64,000 nt of DNA from Larkinella sp965227735 (GCF_965227735.1 NZ_OZ245776.1:310001-374000), one strand, 5' to 3'. Numbered from the stretch's first letter, positions 39,266-48,316 are shown. Notes: generated from the letters alone by a model not told the origin. A program made the numbers and translations.

Positions 39266-40300
39266 ATGCAACGCTTAACCGTAGCCGGAAGGCTCCTTAT
39301 TACGGCCCTGATCCTGGCCGCTATCTACTTTGGTTTTAAATACATCGGTGGAGTCGATTTACTGAAAAAACTAGCGCCAAAAGAAACCGCACAACAAACC
39401 TCCGACTCGCCATCGATGCCATCGGCCTCTTCGGAAGCGACATCCGAAGAAAGCGCCAAACCCGCCGATACGGAAGCAACCGACGAAGCCGGTTCGCGTC
39501 CCACGTTCAACTATACCCCGCCAGCCCCGCAAAACGGCAAACTGAAAGGCGTCGTGGAATTGGGGGCCAGCGGTTTTAACTCCTTCATCATTACGGTTGA
39601 TGCCCAGAAAGCCTGGAAACTGGAGAAATCCGAATTTGGGAATAGCCTGGTACTGGAAAATATGGCCACCGACCAGGACGTTCGCGAAGGGTTGAAAAAA
39701 TACATATCCCAGATGCTGAACTACGGGGTTGCCGGACGTGATATTCATTTTGTCGTTAGCTCGGGAGCGGTGAAAGCCGATAATACCCAGAAAATCATCA
39801 AGGCGCTGAAGTCTCTCAATTACGTGGTCAATACCGTAACCGCCGAGCAGGAAGGTCGTCTGGCACTGCGGTCGGTTTTGCCGAAAGACTTTGAAAGCAA
39901 CGGTTTTGTGGTGGATATCGGCTCCGGAAACACCAAGATTTCGTGGAAAGACGGTGGGAAAACCACTGCGCTGGAAGGCCCCGGTGCCAAATATTTCCAG
40001 AATGGCGACGATGATACCAAAGTGTACAACGAGGTGAAAACCCTTTCCGAAAAAATTCCGGCGGCCAATCGCAAGACGTGTTTCATCATTGGCGGGGTTC
40101 CTTTCGAGTTGGCCAAGCAGGTTCGGAACGGCAAGGAACGCTACACGGTTTTGAATGCGCCTTCGGCGTATACATCCGGTGAGGCCAAAACCAAAGCCGG
40201 TGTCAACATCTATAAGGCCATCGCCGACGGCACCAACTGCGACCAGTTCGTTTTCGACTGGGATGCAAACTTTACGATTGGTTATCTGCTGACTTTATAA
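39266..40300 (+). CDS. Membrane-anchored Ppx/GppA-like ASKHA-fold protein
   Basis: 344 residues: one N-terminal membrane helix (residues 9-24), a Ser/Glu/Thr-rich linker (40-90), then an ASKHA domain in the order seen in exopolyphosphatase/GppA proteins. Phosphate-1-like GVVELGASGFNSFIITVD (95-112), the FVVSSGAVK block, the catalytic-region Glu in TAEQEGRLALRSV (192-204), phosphate-2 FVVDIGSGNTKISW (214-227), and a late FIIGGVPFELA. The usual first Asp is Glu98. It might sense or cleave a phosphorylated ligand; I cannot name it. The ATG at 39266 is chosen because earlier codons lie in the repeat. Confidence 0.75.
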   Translation: MQRLTVAGRLLITALILAAIYFGFKYIGGVDLLKKLAPKETAQQTSDSPSMPSASSEATSEESAKPADTEATDEAGSRPTFNYTPPAPQNGKLKGVVELGASGFNSFIITVDAQKAWKLEKSEFGNSLVLENMATDQDVREGLKKYISQMLNYGVAGRDIHFVVSSGAVKADNTQKIIKALKSLNYVVNTVTAEQEGRLALRSVLPKDFESNGFVVDIGSGNTKISWKDGGKTTALEGPGAKYFQNGDDDTKVYNEVKTLSEKIPAANRKTCFIIGGVPFELAKQVRNGKERYTVLNAPSAYTSGEAKTKAGVNIYKAIADGTNCDQFVFDWDANFTIGYLLTL

Positions 40301-40301
40301 G

Positions 40302-40408
40302 GTTATTACACAGAGATGATCAGAGGAAATCAGGGTTAATCAGAGAAGTTTTTATCAAAAGATACTCTGATTAACCCTGATTTCCTCTGATCATCTCTGT
40401 GTAATAAC
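40302..40408. repeat. CAGAG-word inverted repeat, perfect 44-bp arms
   Basis: Arms at 40302-40345 and 40365-40408 are exact reverse complements around a 19-nt loop. It fills the gap between the Ppx-like gene (stop at 40300) and the next gene (start at 40418). Words are shared with 9719-9805 and 18798-18873. This is the longest perfect stem noticed in the window. Confidence 0.95.
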
Positions 40409-40417
40409 TACTTCAAA

Positions 40418-40921
40418 ATGACACTACAGGATTTCTTCGACTCCGTTTCTGCCAACCCAGCTCTCTTTGCGGTTTTTCTGCTGGCCGTTCCGGCGCTGGC
40501 GTTTGTCGTCAATATGTGGTCGGGCGAGAAGGCGGAGGAGATCTGGCGGTGGCGGTTTGTATACGCGACGCTGGTGTACCTGGCCTGTATTCCCGGCATT
40601 TTTGCCTTTACATTAAACGTCTATCTGTTCCTCTTCGAACGGCAAAGCATCTGGCGGATGAACCTGGTCACGCAGGTGTTGCCGGTGCTGACGATGGTGG
40701 CCACGCTAATGCTCATCAAACGCAAACTGCCCTTCGCCTACATCCCCGGTTTCGGCAAACTGTCGGGCTTCATGACGCTCATTGCGGCCCTCATCGGCAT
40801 TCTCTGGTTTGTGGATCGGCTAAGAATCTACGCCGTCACTTATATTCCCTTTACCTACATTTTGGTTGGCTTCGTCGGGCTGCTGCTGCTCGTTCGTTTC
40901 GCCTGGAGCAAGCTGTTTTAG
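40418..40921 (+). CDS. Polytopic membrane protein of unknown function
   Basis: 167 residues with four or five hydrophobic segments (LFAVFLLAVPALAFVVNM, FVYATLVYLACIPGIFAF, LPVLTMVATLMLI, FMTLIAALIGILWFV, FTYILVGFVGLLLLVRF). No signature motif seen. As the last gene of the 37.3-40.9 kb group, only 10 bp from the long hairpin downstream of the Ppx-like gene, it is probably a membrane partner of that protein. Function unknown. Confidence 0.75.
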   Translation: MTLQDFFDSVSANPALFAVFLLAVPALAFVVNMWSGEKAEEIWRWRFVYATLVYLACIPGIFAFTLNVYLFLFERQSIWRMNLVTQVLPVLTMVATLMLIKRKLPFAYIPGFGKLSGFMTLIAALIGILWFVDRLRIYAVTYIPFTYILVGFVGLLLLVRFAWSKLF

Positions 40922-40967
40922 CTCAGTCCATTTTTGGAAGCTGTTCATTCATGAGTTGAGTCATCCA

Positions 40968-40975
40968 TAATTTTG
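40968..40975 (+). promoter_or_regulatory. Bacteroidota -7 promoter element for aguA
   Basis: TAATTTTG, a full TAnnTTTG match 29 bp upstream of the aguA start. A TTC lies about 21 nt further upstream in place of the usual TTG. Confidence 0.5.
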
Positions 40976-41004
40976 TAGTTTTGTGGTGTGATAGCAAAAA
41001 TTAC

Positions 41005-42084
41005 ATGAATATACATACCGAATATCATTCGTCAAACCCGCATTTCATTCCGGCTCAGAACGGTTTTTTCTTCCCGGCCGAATGGCATCAGCACGTCGCA
41101 ACCTGGCTCAGTTGGCCGCATACCGAAGCCTCGTGGTCGAACGAGCGACAGGAATTGATGTTTCCGGCTTACCTGGAGTTTATCCGGGCCATCAGCGAAA
41201 GTGAGCAGGTATGCATCAACGCCCACAACGAGACCGTCATTCAAACCGCCAAAATGCGGCTGTTAATGGCAGGAATCGATCTGGAAAAAGTGACCCTTCT
41301 GCCCCACCCGACCAACGATTCCTGGTGCCGCGACCACGGCCCGGCTTTCCTGATCAATCCCGTATCGAAGGAAAAAATCATCGTCAACTGGGAATACAAC
41401 GCCTGGGGTGGAAAGTATCCGCCGTACGAACGCGATGGCCTGATTCCGGTCGAAATTGCGCATTACCGGCACTTGCCGTACGTCAATCCGGGCATTGTCA
41501 TGGAAGGGGGCGCGGTCGAGTTTAACGGCAAAGGCACGGTTCTGACCAGCCGGGCGTGTCTGTTGAATCAAAACCGAAACTCACACCTGACTCAGGCCCA
41601 GATTGAACAGTATCTGTGCGATTATTACGGCGTTCAGCAGGTGTTGTGGGTGGAAGAAGGCATTGTTGGCGACGATACGGACGGACACATCGACGATACC
41701 GTCCGGTTTGTCAACGAAGACACGGTGGTGGTGGCGACCGAAAACAATCCCAACGACGAGAACTATCCGTTTTTGCAGGAAATTCATCAGGAGGTGAAAG
41801 CCATGCGATTACTCAACGGCAAGCAACTGAACATCATCGAGTTGCCCATGCCCGACCCGGTCATAAGTGAAGGTCAGCGGTTACCGGCTTCCTACGCCAA
41901 TTTTTACATTTCCAACGGCTCCGTCATCGTTCCAACTTTCCGCTGCGACAAAGACCAGACGGCCCTCGATATTCTTACCGGCTGCTTCCCTACCCGAAAG
42001 GTAGTGGGCATCGACGCAACCGAAATCGTGTGGGGGTTAGGCACCTTCCATTGCCTGAGCCAGCAGGAACCAACCATCGACTGA
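41005..42084 (+). CDS. aguA: Agmatine deiminase
   Basis: 359-residue peptidylarginine deiminase-family enzyme converting agmatine to N-carbamoylputrescine and ammonia. Family blocks: WHQHVATWLSWPHTEASW, NDSWCRDHGPAFLI, EGGAVEFNGKGT, GIVGDDTDGHIDDTVRF, and the nucleophile Cys near the C-terminus in LGTFHCLSQQEP. The ATG at 41005 is chosen over a TTG 24 nt upstream. With aguB it forms the agmatine route to putrescine. Its stop overlaps the start of the next gene (TGATG). Confidence 0.94.
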   Translation: MNIHTEYHSSNPHFIPAQNGFFFPAEWHQHVATWLSWPHTEASWSNERQELMFPAYLEFIRAISESEQVCINAHNETVIQTAKMRLLMAGIDLEKVTLLPHPTNDSWCRDHGPAFLINPVSKEKIIVNWEYNAWGGKYPPYERDGLIPVEIAHYRHLPYVNPGIVMEGGAVEFNGKGTVLTSRACLLNQNRNSHLTQAQIEQYLCDYYGVQQVLWVEEGIVGDDTDGHIDDTVRFVNEDTVVVATENNPNDENYPFLQEIHQEVKAMRLLNGKQLNIIELPMPDPVISEGQRLPASYANFYISNGSVIVPTFRCDKDQTALDILTGCFPTRKVVGIDATEIVWGLGTFHCLSQQEPTID

Positions 42085-42422
42085 TGCAGTACGACAAGAA
42101 GATCTTTGGCTCGGTTGCCAATACCGACAACGGGGAAGTAAGTGCCGCAACGACGTTCTGGTACCACCAGGAGGGCGAGGTGGTCTGGGCCGAATACCGG
42201 GGCGGATCGGTGGTAAAAGGGTTTCTCGTCGCAAAAGTGCTGACCGACGGGGAACTGGATATGGTGTATCAGCATTTGAATACGGACGGAGACTTCCGGA
42301 CCGGTGTCTGTCGTTCTACGCCAGAAATACTACCCGACGGTCGCATCCGGCTGCACGAAAGCTGGCGATGGACCAACGGCGATGGCTCGGAAGGCGCGTC
42401 GGTTATTGAAGAAATGGCCTGA
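42084..42422 (+). CDS. Small conserved protein of unknown function
   Basis: 112-residue beta-rich protein (TTFWYHQEGEVVWAEYRGG, VYQHLNTDGDFRTGVCRS, RIRLHESWRWTNGDGS). Similar Bacteroidota proteins exist and are often labelled n-acetylglutamate synthase in databases, but nothing here resembles an acetyltransferase, so I would not use that name. The pattern of repeated strands suggests a small barrel. The ATG overlaps the aguA stop by one base, so the two are translationally coupled. The next gene starts 10 bp downstream. Confidence 0.75.
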   Translation: MQYDKKIFGSVANTDNGEVSAATTFWYHQEGEVVWAEYRGGSVVKGFLVAKVLTDGELDMVYQHLNTDGDFRTGVCRSTPEILPDGRIRLHESWRWTNGDGSEGASVIEEMA

Positions 42423-42432
42423 TCAATCTCGC

Positions 42433-43113
42433 ATGAAATTTCTGTATTTATTTGGTATCCTATTTGTTACCGCTTGCTCCAGTCAAAAACCACTCACGGC
42501 GGAAATGAAACTGAGTCAGCTTAAAGCGGTCAATCTGGAAGAGACGCTAACGCGAAAAGACGAGCTGATGATGACGTGGTCGCTCACGGCATTCGATAGT
42601 AAAAACCGCCTGGTGGGGGTGGCTTCCAGCGCCTGGGGTGTAGAAAAGGTTCAGAAAGGGGCGGTTTTGTCCTTTGAAAATCAGGCTCCTGTGCAGGTGT
42701 CCATGCCGAAAGGCGGCAAGGTTGTTGCGTCCCTTTTGCTGATCGAAGTCGATGACTACAGCCAGGCCCAGCAATGGATCAAACGCGTTCGTGACATCAA
42801 CGGCTGGATTCAGGTGCCAGTCGGCTTTTTCGAGATTGGCGCCGAACTGCTGACACCCCTGAAATACGTTACTACGGCCCTGGCAGCCGCCGGAATGGGC
42901 GTTCAGTTGACCGACCGGCTGGATAAGGACGATGTTCTGGGACAAAGCAGCGTCGAATTGCGGGACAGCAGCAACGACCGCCAAAAGAAGGAGACGGCAA
43001 TGCACGTACCGGCCCGGTTTTCGGGACGACACCTGCGCGATTCGTTTGAATACCAGGTCGACTATGACATTCGGCTCAGAAGAATAAAAATAAAGCCCGC
43101 TTCCAGTCGTTAA
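42433..43113 (+). CDS. Lipoprotein of unknown function
   Basis: 226 residues with a lipoprotein signal (MKFLYLFGILFVTACSS). The body is mixed alpha/beta with no motif I recognise; segments include DELMMTWSLTAFDSKNRLVG and VPVGFFEIGAELLTPLKYVT. The chosen start restores the signal peptide; longer upstream versions overlap the previous gene in another frame. It is followed by two parvulin-type chaperone genes and could be exported with their help. Confidence 0.7.
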   Translation: MKFLYLFGILFVTACSSQKPLTAEMKLSQLKAVNLEETLTRKDELMMTWSLTAFDSKNRLVGVASSAWGVEKVQKGAVLSFENQAPVQVSMPKGGKVVASLLLIEVDDYSQAQQWIKRVRDINGWIQVPVGFFEIGAELLTPLKYVTTALAAAGMGVQLTDRLDKDDVLGQSSVELRDSSNDRQKKETAMHVPARFSGRHLRDSFEYQVDYDIRLRRIKIKPASSR

Positions 43114-43147
43114 AAAAGTAGATAACCGATTCTAATTCATATCTGTT

Positions 43148-45481
43148 TTGACTTCAAACCGTATTTCACAAAAAGTGCCCGGTATCGTGTTGCTCTGTCT
43201 GCTGGCAGGCTGCAAATCCTCGGCACCCGTCGTTACTAAAGCACCCGAACCGGTTATTTTGAAACTGGGCAACAAGTCATTCACTACCGACGAGTTTTTT
43301 CAGTCGTTTACCAAAAATCAAATCAATGGCGATTCGGCCCGCCGGACGGATTTGCGCGAATACATCGATTTATTCACCAACCTGAAACTGAAAGTGATGG
43401 CCGCCGAACAGGAAGGGCGCGACACCACGGAAGGTTTCCGGGAAGAAATTGCCACCTACCGGAAACAACTGGCGCAATCGTATCTCAATGATAAAGAGGT
43501 CATTGAACACCTGACGGCGGAAGCTTACCAACATTTAAAGGAAGAAGTAAACATTTCGCACATCCTGTTTGCCGTGGCTGAGGATGCGGCCCCGGCCGAC
43601 ACCCTGGCCGCTTACAATCAGGCGCTCGATGTTCGGAAACAGATTCTGGCCGGTACTGATTTTTCAACGGCCGCCCGGCAATACTCCAAAGATCCCACGG
43701 CCGCCATGAACGGCGGCAACCTGGGTTATTTAACGGCTTTTCAGGTCGTTTATCCACTCGAACTGGCCGCTTATGCCACGCCCGTCGGTGGTGTTTCGGC
43801 ACCAATACGGTCGCGGTCAGGCTATCACCTCGTGAAAGTGTTGGACAAGCGGGCCAACCGGGGCAAGATTCACGTCGCGCACATCCTGGTGCGGATCAGC
43901 CCCAGCGCAACCACATCCGGCGGGGGTGACGAAGGCCAGCGGGCCGCCAAAAACCGCATCGACGAAGCCTACAGCCGCCTGGAAAAAGGTGAGCCGTTCG
44001 ACATGCTGGTGAAAGAATTTTCGGACGACCGGGAATCCCGCAACACCGGCGGACTTTTGCCCGTCTTTGGTGTTGGCCAGATGGTGCAACCGTTCGAGGA
44101 AGCCGCCTATGGGCTGTCGAAACCCGGCAGTTATTCCAAACCGTTTCAAACCAACTACGGCTGGCACATTGTGCGGTTGATCGAACGGCAACCGCTGGAA
44201 TCGTTTGAATCGATGGCCGGGGCCTTGCGGCAGAAAGTGGTGACCGACACCCGGGCCGAAGTCGTGCGGCAGGCACTGGTGCAGCGACTTCGGAAAACGT
44301 ACTCTGTGACCGAATCACCCGACGTGCTGGCCAAAACCCTCACCATGGCCGACAGCAGTTTGCTGACGGGGAAATGGAAACTGCCGGCAACGCTGGACGC
44401 AGCCATTGAAAAAAAACCGATTGTGCTGGTCAACAAACAACCGTATACCGCGAATGAATTTCTGGAGACCGTGGTGCGCCGTCAGCAGCCCCGCAAAGAC
44501 CCAAGCTCGTCGGCGCGGGTGCAGATGGAGCGGTTGTTCCGGCGGTTTGTCGATGATAAAGTGATTGAACAGGAAGAGGCCGCGCTGGAAAAGAAATACC
44601 CGGAATTCCGCTCGCTGATGAACGACATCCGCGACGGCGTTCTGCTGTCGCAGGTAATGGAAATCAACGTCTGGGAAAAATCACTGGTCGATTCGGTCGG
44701 CCAACGGGCTTACTACGACGCTCACAAGGAAAAATACCGCTACGACCAGCGGGCTGCGGCATCGATTCTGGAAGTTCCGAACGACGACATGCTCAAACAG
44801 GCGTCGGAAATGCTGGCGAAAAGCCCCTACCAGCTCCGGCGGTCGGTCGAAGAACTGAACTACGGCGTCAATCAAAGTGCGCTGACCACCAAGCAGCGGG
44901 AAACGCTGTTTGATTTATTGGTGTTAATGATCAAAAACCCCGACTACCTCGTGGAGGTTTCCGGATCGGCCGATGCCACGGAACGGGATACGGTTTCGGC
45001 AAGCCGGATTCGGACGGTGGTGAATTTCCTGACGGCCAACCGCATTCCGATTGTCCGGATTATGGAAAAAGATTACGGAAAATTCCGGCCCGGCCCAGCC
45101 ACCGGAGCGGGCAAAAATGAGAAGGCCCGGCGTGTGACCTTCCAGTTGTTTTCGACGTCTAAAGAAGATGTGGAGAAGATTCTGAATGCCAGACAACCGG
45201 GCGCCGTCAAGCTGACGGAAGGGATTTTTGCCAAAGGAGCCAACCCTTTCCTCGACGCCGTTGCCTGGCAACCGGGAACGACTACCATCCGGCGCGATGG
45301 CAAAGTAGCACTCATCAAGATCGACCAGATCGATCCGCCCCGGTTGAAAACCTTCGATGAAGCGCGGGGGGCAGTGATCAACGACTACCAGGCGGTTTTG
45401 GAAAAACAGTGGCTCGACCGGCTCAGGCAACAGTATCCGGTGCAAATGAACGAAGAAGAGGTACGTAAGCTGGCTAAATAG
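43148..45481 (+). CDS. Parvulin-type peptidyl-prolyl isomerase lipoprotein with two PPIase domains
   Basis: 777 residues; TTG start at 43148, because the lipobox (LCLLAGC) lies right after it and no ATG precedes the mature protein. Two parvulin domains follow one another: VNISHILFAVAED ... GGNLGYLTAFQVVYPLE, and IHVAHILVRISPSA ... TGGLLPVFGVGQMVQPFE. A long C-terminal chaperone-like region contains further helices. Such periplasmic proteins, like SurA and PpiD, help outer-membrane proteins fold. The SurA-like gene follows 88 bp downstream. Confidence 0.9.
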   Translation: MTSNRISQKVPGIVLLCLLAGCKSSAPVVTKAPEPVILKLGNKSFTTDEFFQSFTKNQINGDSARRTDLREYIDLFTNLKLKVMAAEQEGRDTTEGFREEIATYRKQLAQSYLNDKEVIEHLTAEAYQHLKEEVNISHILFAVAEDAAPADTLAAYNQALDVRKQILAGTDFSTAARQYSKDPTAAMNGGNLGYLTAFQVVYPLELAAYATPVGGVSAPIRSRSGYHLVKVLDKRANRGKIHVAHILVRISPSATTSGGGDEGQRAAKNRIDEAYSRLEKGEPFDMLVKEFSDDRESRNTGGLLPVFGVGQMVQPFEEAAYGLSKPGSYSKPFQTNYGWHIVRLIERQPLESFESMAGALRQKVVTDTRAEVVRQALVQRLRKTYSVTESPDVLAKTLTMADSSLLTGKWKLPATLDAAIEKKPIVLVNKQPYTANEFLETVVRRQQPRKDPSSSARVQMERLFRRFVDDKVIEQEEAALEKKYPEFRSLMNDIRDGVLLSQVMEINVWEKSLVDSVGQRAYYDAHKEKYRYDQRAAASILEVPNDDMLKQASEMLAKSPYQLRRSVEELNYGVNQSALTTKQRETLFDLLVLMIKNPDYLVEVSGSADATERDTVSASRIRTVVNFLTANRIPIVRIMEKDYGKFRPGPATGAGKNEKARRVTFQLFSTSKEDVEKILNARQPGAVKLTEGIFAKGANPFLDAVAWQPGTTTIRRDGKVALIKIDQIDPPRLKTFDEARGAVINDYQAVLEKQWLDRLRQQYPVQMNEEEVRKLAK

Positions 45482-45569
45482 ACTATTTCTTAACATCATT
45501 TAACAGATTCACCGGTTCGGCATATCAATAAATCCTTCCGAAATCCGTAATATTGGATAACAAACCTGA

Positions 45570-46943
45570 ATGAAGTTCTTAATGAAATCAATCCTTCTCT
45601 CCTCCTTTGTTCTAACGGCGCTACTCGTTTCCGTATCGTCTCCCTCCTATTCGCAGGGGAAAGGAGTCAGTTTAAACAAGATCATTGCGAAAATCGATAA
45701 TTACTACGTACTAAAGTCGGATCTGGAACAGGCCCGGCAGTCGTACGCACAACAGAATCAGAAAGCCCCGGCCGATTGCCAGCTTCTGGAAAGTCTGGTG
45801 GTTCAGAAAGTTCTGTTGGCCAAAGCCGAAATTGACTCCGTCACGGTCGACGACAAGCTGATCGAAAACCAGATGGACGGTCGGATGTCGTACATGATTC
45901 AGCAGTTTGGTTCGGAAAAAAACCTCGTCGAAGCCTACGGCAAAAGCATCGAAGCCTTGAAAAGTGAACTCCGGACGGAAGTGAAAGAACAGATGCTGGG
46001 GCAACGGATGCAGACCAAAATCACCGACGATGTGAAGGTGAGCCCCAATGAGGTCCGCAAGTTTTTCAACGGTATTCCGAAAGACAGTCTGCCCTACATC
46101 CCGGCCGAAGTTGAAATCGGACACATTGTGCGTCTGGCCAAAGTAACCAAAGAACAGACCGAAGAATTGAAAAAGCGGCTGCTGGCCCTGCGGGAGCGCG
46201 TTGAAAAAGGCGAAGATTTTGCCAAACTAGCCACCGAATTTTCTGAAGACGTCGGTTCCGCCCAGAAAGGTGGCAGCCTGGGTTTTGCCAAACGCGGGGC
46301 GATGGTCGCCGAATTCGAGGGCGCGGCCATGAAGCTGAAACCCAACGAAATGTCGGACATTGTTCAATCGGAATTTGGTCTTCACCTGATTCAGCTTATT
46401 GAAGTGCGCGGGGCTGAATACCACGCCCGTCACATCCTGCTCCGGCCCGACTACAATCGGCTCGATCTGACCGAACCCCGCCGGTTTCTAGACAGCCTGC
46501 GGACGTTGATCGTCGCCGACAGTATCAAGTTTGAAAAAGCCGCCAAAGACTTTTCCGAGGATAAAATGACGGCTGATGCCGGTGGCGTCATTCGCGATCA
46601 GCAGTCGAACAGCACGCTGATGCCCCACGATCAGAATATGGACTACACCCTGTTCATGACCTTGGATACGATGAAAGTCGGCAGTGTCAGCCCGCCCATG
46701 GATTACCGGCTGGAAGATGGCAAAAGCGCCGTACGGTTGCTGTATTACAAACGGAAGGTGGCCCCACACACGGCCAGTTTGAAGGACGATTTCGAGAAGA
46801 TTGCCAACATTGTGATGGTGAACAAAAAGAACACCGCCATCGACGCCTGGTTCCGAAAAGCCGTCAGCGATGTTTACATCAATGTAGATCCGGAATACCG
46901 AAGCTGCAATATTCTAGGTGCCCAAAAAACCGAGGGACCTTAG
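45570..46943 (+). CDS. surA: SurA-like periplasmic chaperone/peptidyl-prolyl isomerase
   Basis: 457 residues with signal peptide (ILLSSFVLTALLVSVSSPSYSQ), an N-terminal helical chaperone module (VVQKVLLAKAEIDSVTVDD...), a parvulin domain (EVEIGHIVRLAKVTKEQ ... KGGSLGFAKRGAMVAEFE ... GLHLIQLIEVRG), a second, more diverged parvulin-like domain (YHARHILLRPDYN ... DAGGVIRDQQS) and a C-terminal helix. It should escort unfolded outer-membrane proteins such as the TonB receptors in this window. It lies between the first isomerase and the MoxR gene. Confidence 0.92.
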   Translation: MKFLMKSILLSSFVLTALLVSVSSPSYSQGKGVSLNKIIAKIDNYYVLKSDLEQARQSYAQQNQKAPADCQLLESLVVQKVLLAKAEIDSVTVDDKLIENQMDGRMSYMIQQFGSEKNLVEAYGKSIEALKSELRTEVKEQMLGQRMQTKITDDVKVSPNEVRKFFNGIPKDSLPYIPAEVEIGHIVRLAKVTKEQTEELKKRLLALRERVEKGEDFAKLATEFSEDVGSAQKGGSLGFAKRGAMVAEFEGAAMKLKPNEMSDIVQSEFGLHLIQLIEVRGAEYHARHILLRPDYNRLDLTEPRRFLDSLRTLIVADSIKFEKAAKDFSEDKMTADAGGVIRDQQSNSTLMPHDQNMDYTLFMTLDTMKVGSVSPPMDYRLEDGKSAVRLLYYKRKVAPHTASLKDDFEKIANIVMVNKKNTAIDAWFRKAVSDVYINVDPEYRSCNILGAQKTEGP

Positions 46944-47140
46944 AAGAGTTATGAGTTAAAGCCTTTCGCCATCTGCCCCTAAATCCCCTAAAGGACGGTC
47001 GGCCGCTGCCGGACTTTTGATGTGGATGGTTTCGAGTCCAAATCCCCTTTAGGCCGGGCCGACGTTTCGGGATTTAGGGGCAACTAGCTCAAATGTTTAA
47101 TTAATACGAACCTGATTTAATTCTTAACTCTTAACTTCTA
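46942..47140. repeat. Nested inverted repeats between surA and the MoxR gene
   Basis: Outer arms AGAAGAGTTATGAGTTAAA (46942-46960) and a TTAACTCTTAACTTCTA-type arm (47116-47140) enclose an inner CCCCTAAAGGGG-family element: TGCCCCTAAATCCC (46974-46987) pairs with GGGATTTAGGGGCA (47070-47083), with partly degenerate CCCCTAAAGG cores inside. Two families appear stacked one inside the other. Confidence 0.7.
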
Positions 47141-47144
47141 TCCT

Positions 47145-48110
47145 GTGGTACAATATAATTCTGACGTTGAGGCTGCTGAAGCACTGAATGAAGCATATAA
47201 ACGATTAAAGAGTGAGATTTCGAAAGTAGTCATCGGTCAGGAAGAAACCGTGCGGCTTTTGTTGACCGCCATTTTTTGCCAGGGACACTGTCTGCTGGTG
47301 GGCGTTCCGGGTCTCGCCAAAACGCTGCTCATTCAGACCATCGCTGGAGCCCTCGACCTGAGTTTCAACCGGATTCAGTTTACGCCGGATTTAATGCCGT
47401 CGGACATTCTGGGTTCCGAAACCCTCGATCAGGAACGACGGTTTAAATTCATCAAAGGGCCGGTTTTTGCCAACATCATTCTGGCGGATGAAATCAACCG
47501 GACTCCGCCCAAAACGCAGTCGGCCCTGCTGGAAGCCATGCAGGAATACTCGGTGACCATTGCCGGACAGAAATACCCGCTCGAACGTCCGTTCTTCGTG
47601 CTGGCCACCCAAAACCCGATCGAGCAGGAAGGGACCTATCCGCTGCCGGAAGCGCAGTTGGACCGGTTTATGTTCAACGTTTTTTTGGACTATCCCTCGT
47701 ATCAGTCGGAGCTGGACATCGTGAAGTCAACAACCAACGACGCGAAATACCAGGTACAAAAGGTCTTGTCGGGCGACGAACTGCTGGCCTTCCAACACCT
47801 GGTGCGTCGGGTTCCGGTGGTTGACAATGTGGTCGAATATGCCGTCAAACTGGTGCATAAAACCCGCCCGAATACCGAAATGGGTTCACCGGATGCCAAT
47901 ACGTATCTGGAATGGGGTGCGGGTCCACGGGCGTCGCAGGCGCTGATTCTGGCGGCCAAATGCAATGCCCTGCTTAACGGTAAATATTCGCCGGACATTG
48001 AAGATGTGCGCGCCGTTGCCTATCCCATCATCCGTCACCGCATCGTCCGGAACTTCAAAGCCGAAGCGGAGGGTATTACGGTCGATCAACTCATCAAACG
48101 ACTTTTGTAA
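47145..48110 (+). CDS. MoxR-family AAA+ ATPase
   Basis: 321-residue AAA+ chaperone-like ATPase with GTG start. Walker A is LVGVPGLAKTLLIQT, Walker B is IILADEINRTPPKTQSALLEAM, and sensor 1 is in FFVLATQNPIEQEGTYPLPEAQLDRFMF. MoxR proteins work with DUF58/VWA-domain partners in assembly of enzymes or stress responses; no such partner is encoded next to it here, where a terminator follows at once. Confidence 0.94.
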   Translation: MVQYNSDVEAAEALNEAYKRLKSEISKVVIGQEETVRLLLTAIFCQGHCLLVGVPGLAKTLLIQTIAGALDLSFNRIQFTPDLMPSDILGSETLDQERRFKFIKGPVFANIILADEINRTPPKTQSALLEAMQEYSVTIAGQKYPLERPFFVLATQNPIEQEGTYPLPEAQLDRFMFNVFLDYPSYQSELDIVKSTTNDAKYQVQKVLSGDELLAFQHLVRRVPVVDNVVEYAVKLVHKTRPNTEMGSPDANTYLEWGAGPRASQALILAAKCNALLNGKYSPDIEDVRAVAYPIIRHRIVRNFKAEAEGITVDQLIKRLL

Positions 48111-48133
48111 GGATTACTTTTTTTATTCTGACT

Positions 48134-48175
48134 ACGGTGCGGTTTTCCAGACGGGAAACCGCACCGTTTTTTTTT
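48134..48175 (+). terminator. Strong intrinsic terminator after the MoxR gene
   Basis: Perfect 15-bp stem (ACGGTGCGGTTTTCC at 48134-48148; complement at 48153-48167), 4-nt loop, then a run of nine T residues. It clearly ends the chaperone/MoxR transcript. Confidence 0.92.
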
Positions 48176-48316
48176 GACCGATTAGTAAATTGTCATACTT
48201 TCACCGGGATCATAAAGAAATATTTACAAACTTGATCGACGGATCGTGCTATCCGCAGCTTCTAATTGCCTTTTTCCGTGGATAATTGGAGCCATAATTG
48301 CGCGCACCCTTGCCCT

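Noticed and set aside
18798..40408. Insertion sequences or MITEs with target-site duplications at the long hairpins
   Set aside because: No transposase in the window and no consistent flanking direct repeats; the arms differ in length and word order, unlike terminal inverted repeats.
42084..42422. N-acetylglutamate synthase
   Set aside because: This name is attached to similar small proteins in databases, but the sequence has no acetyltransferase motif and is far too short.
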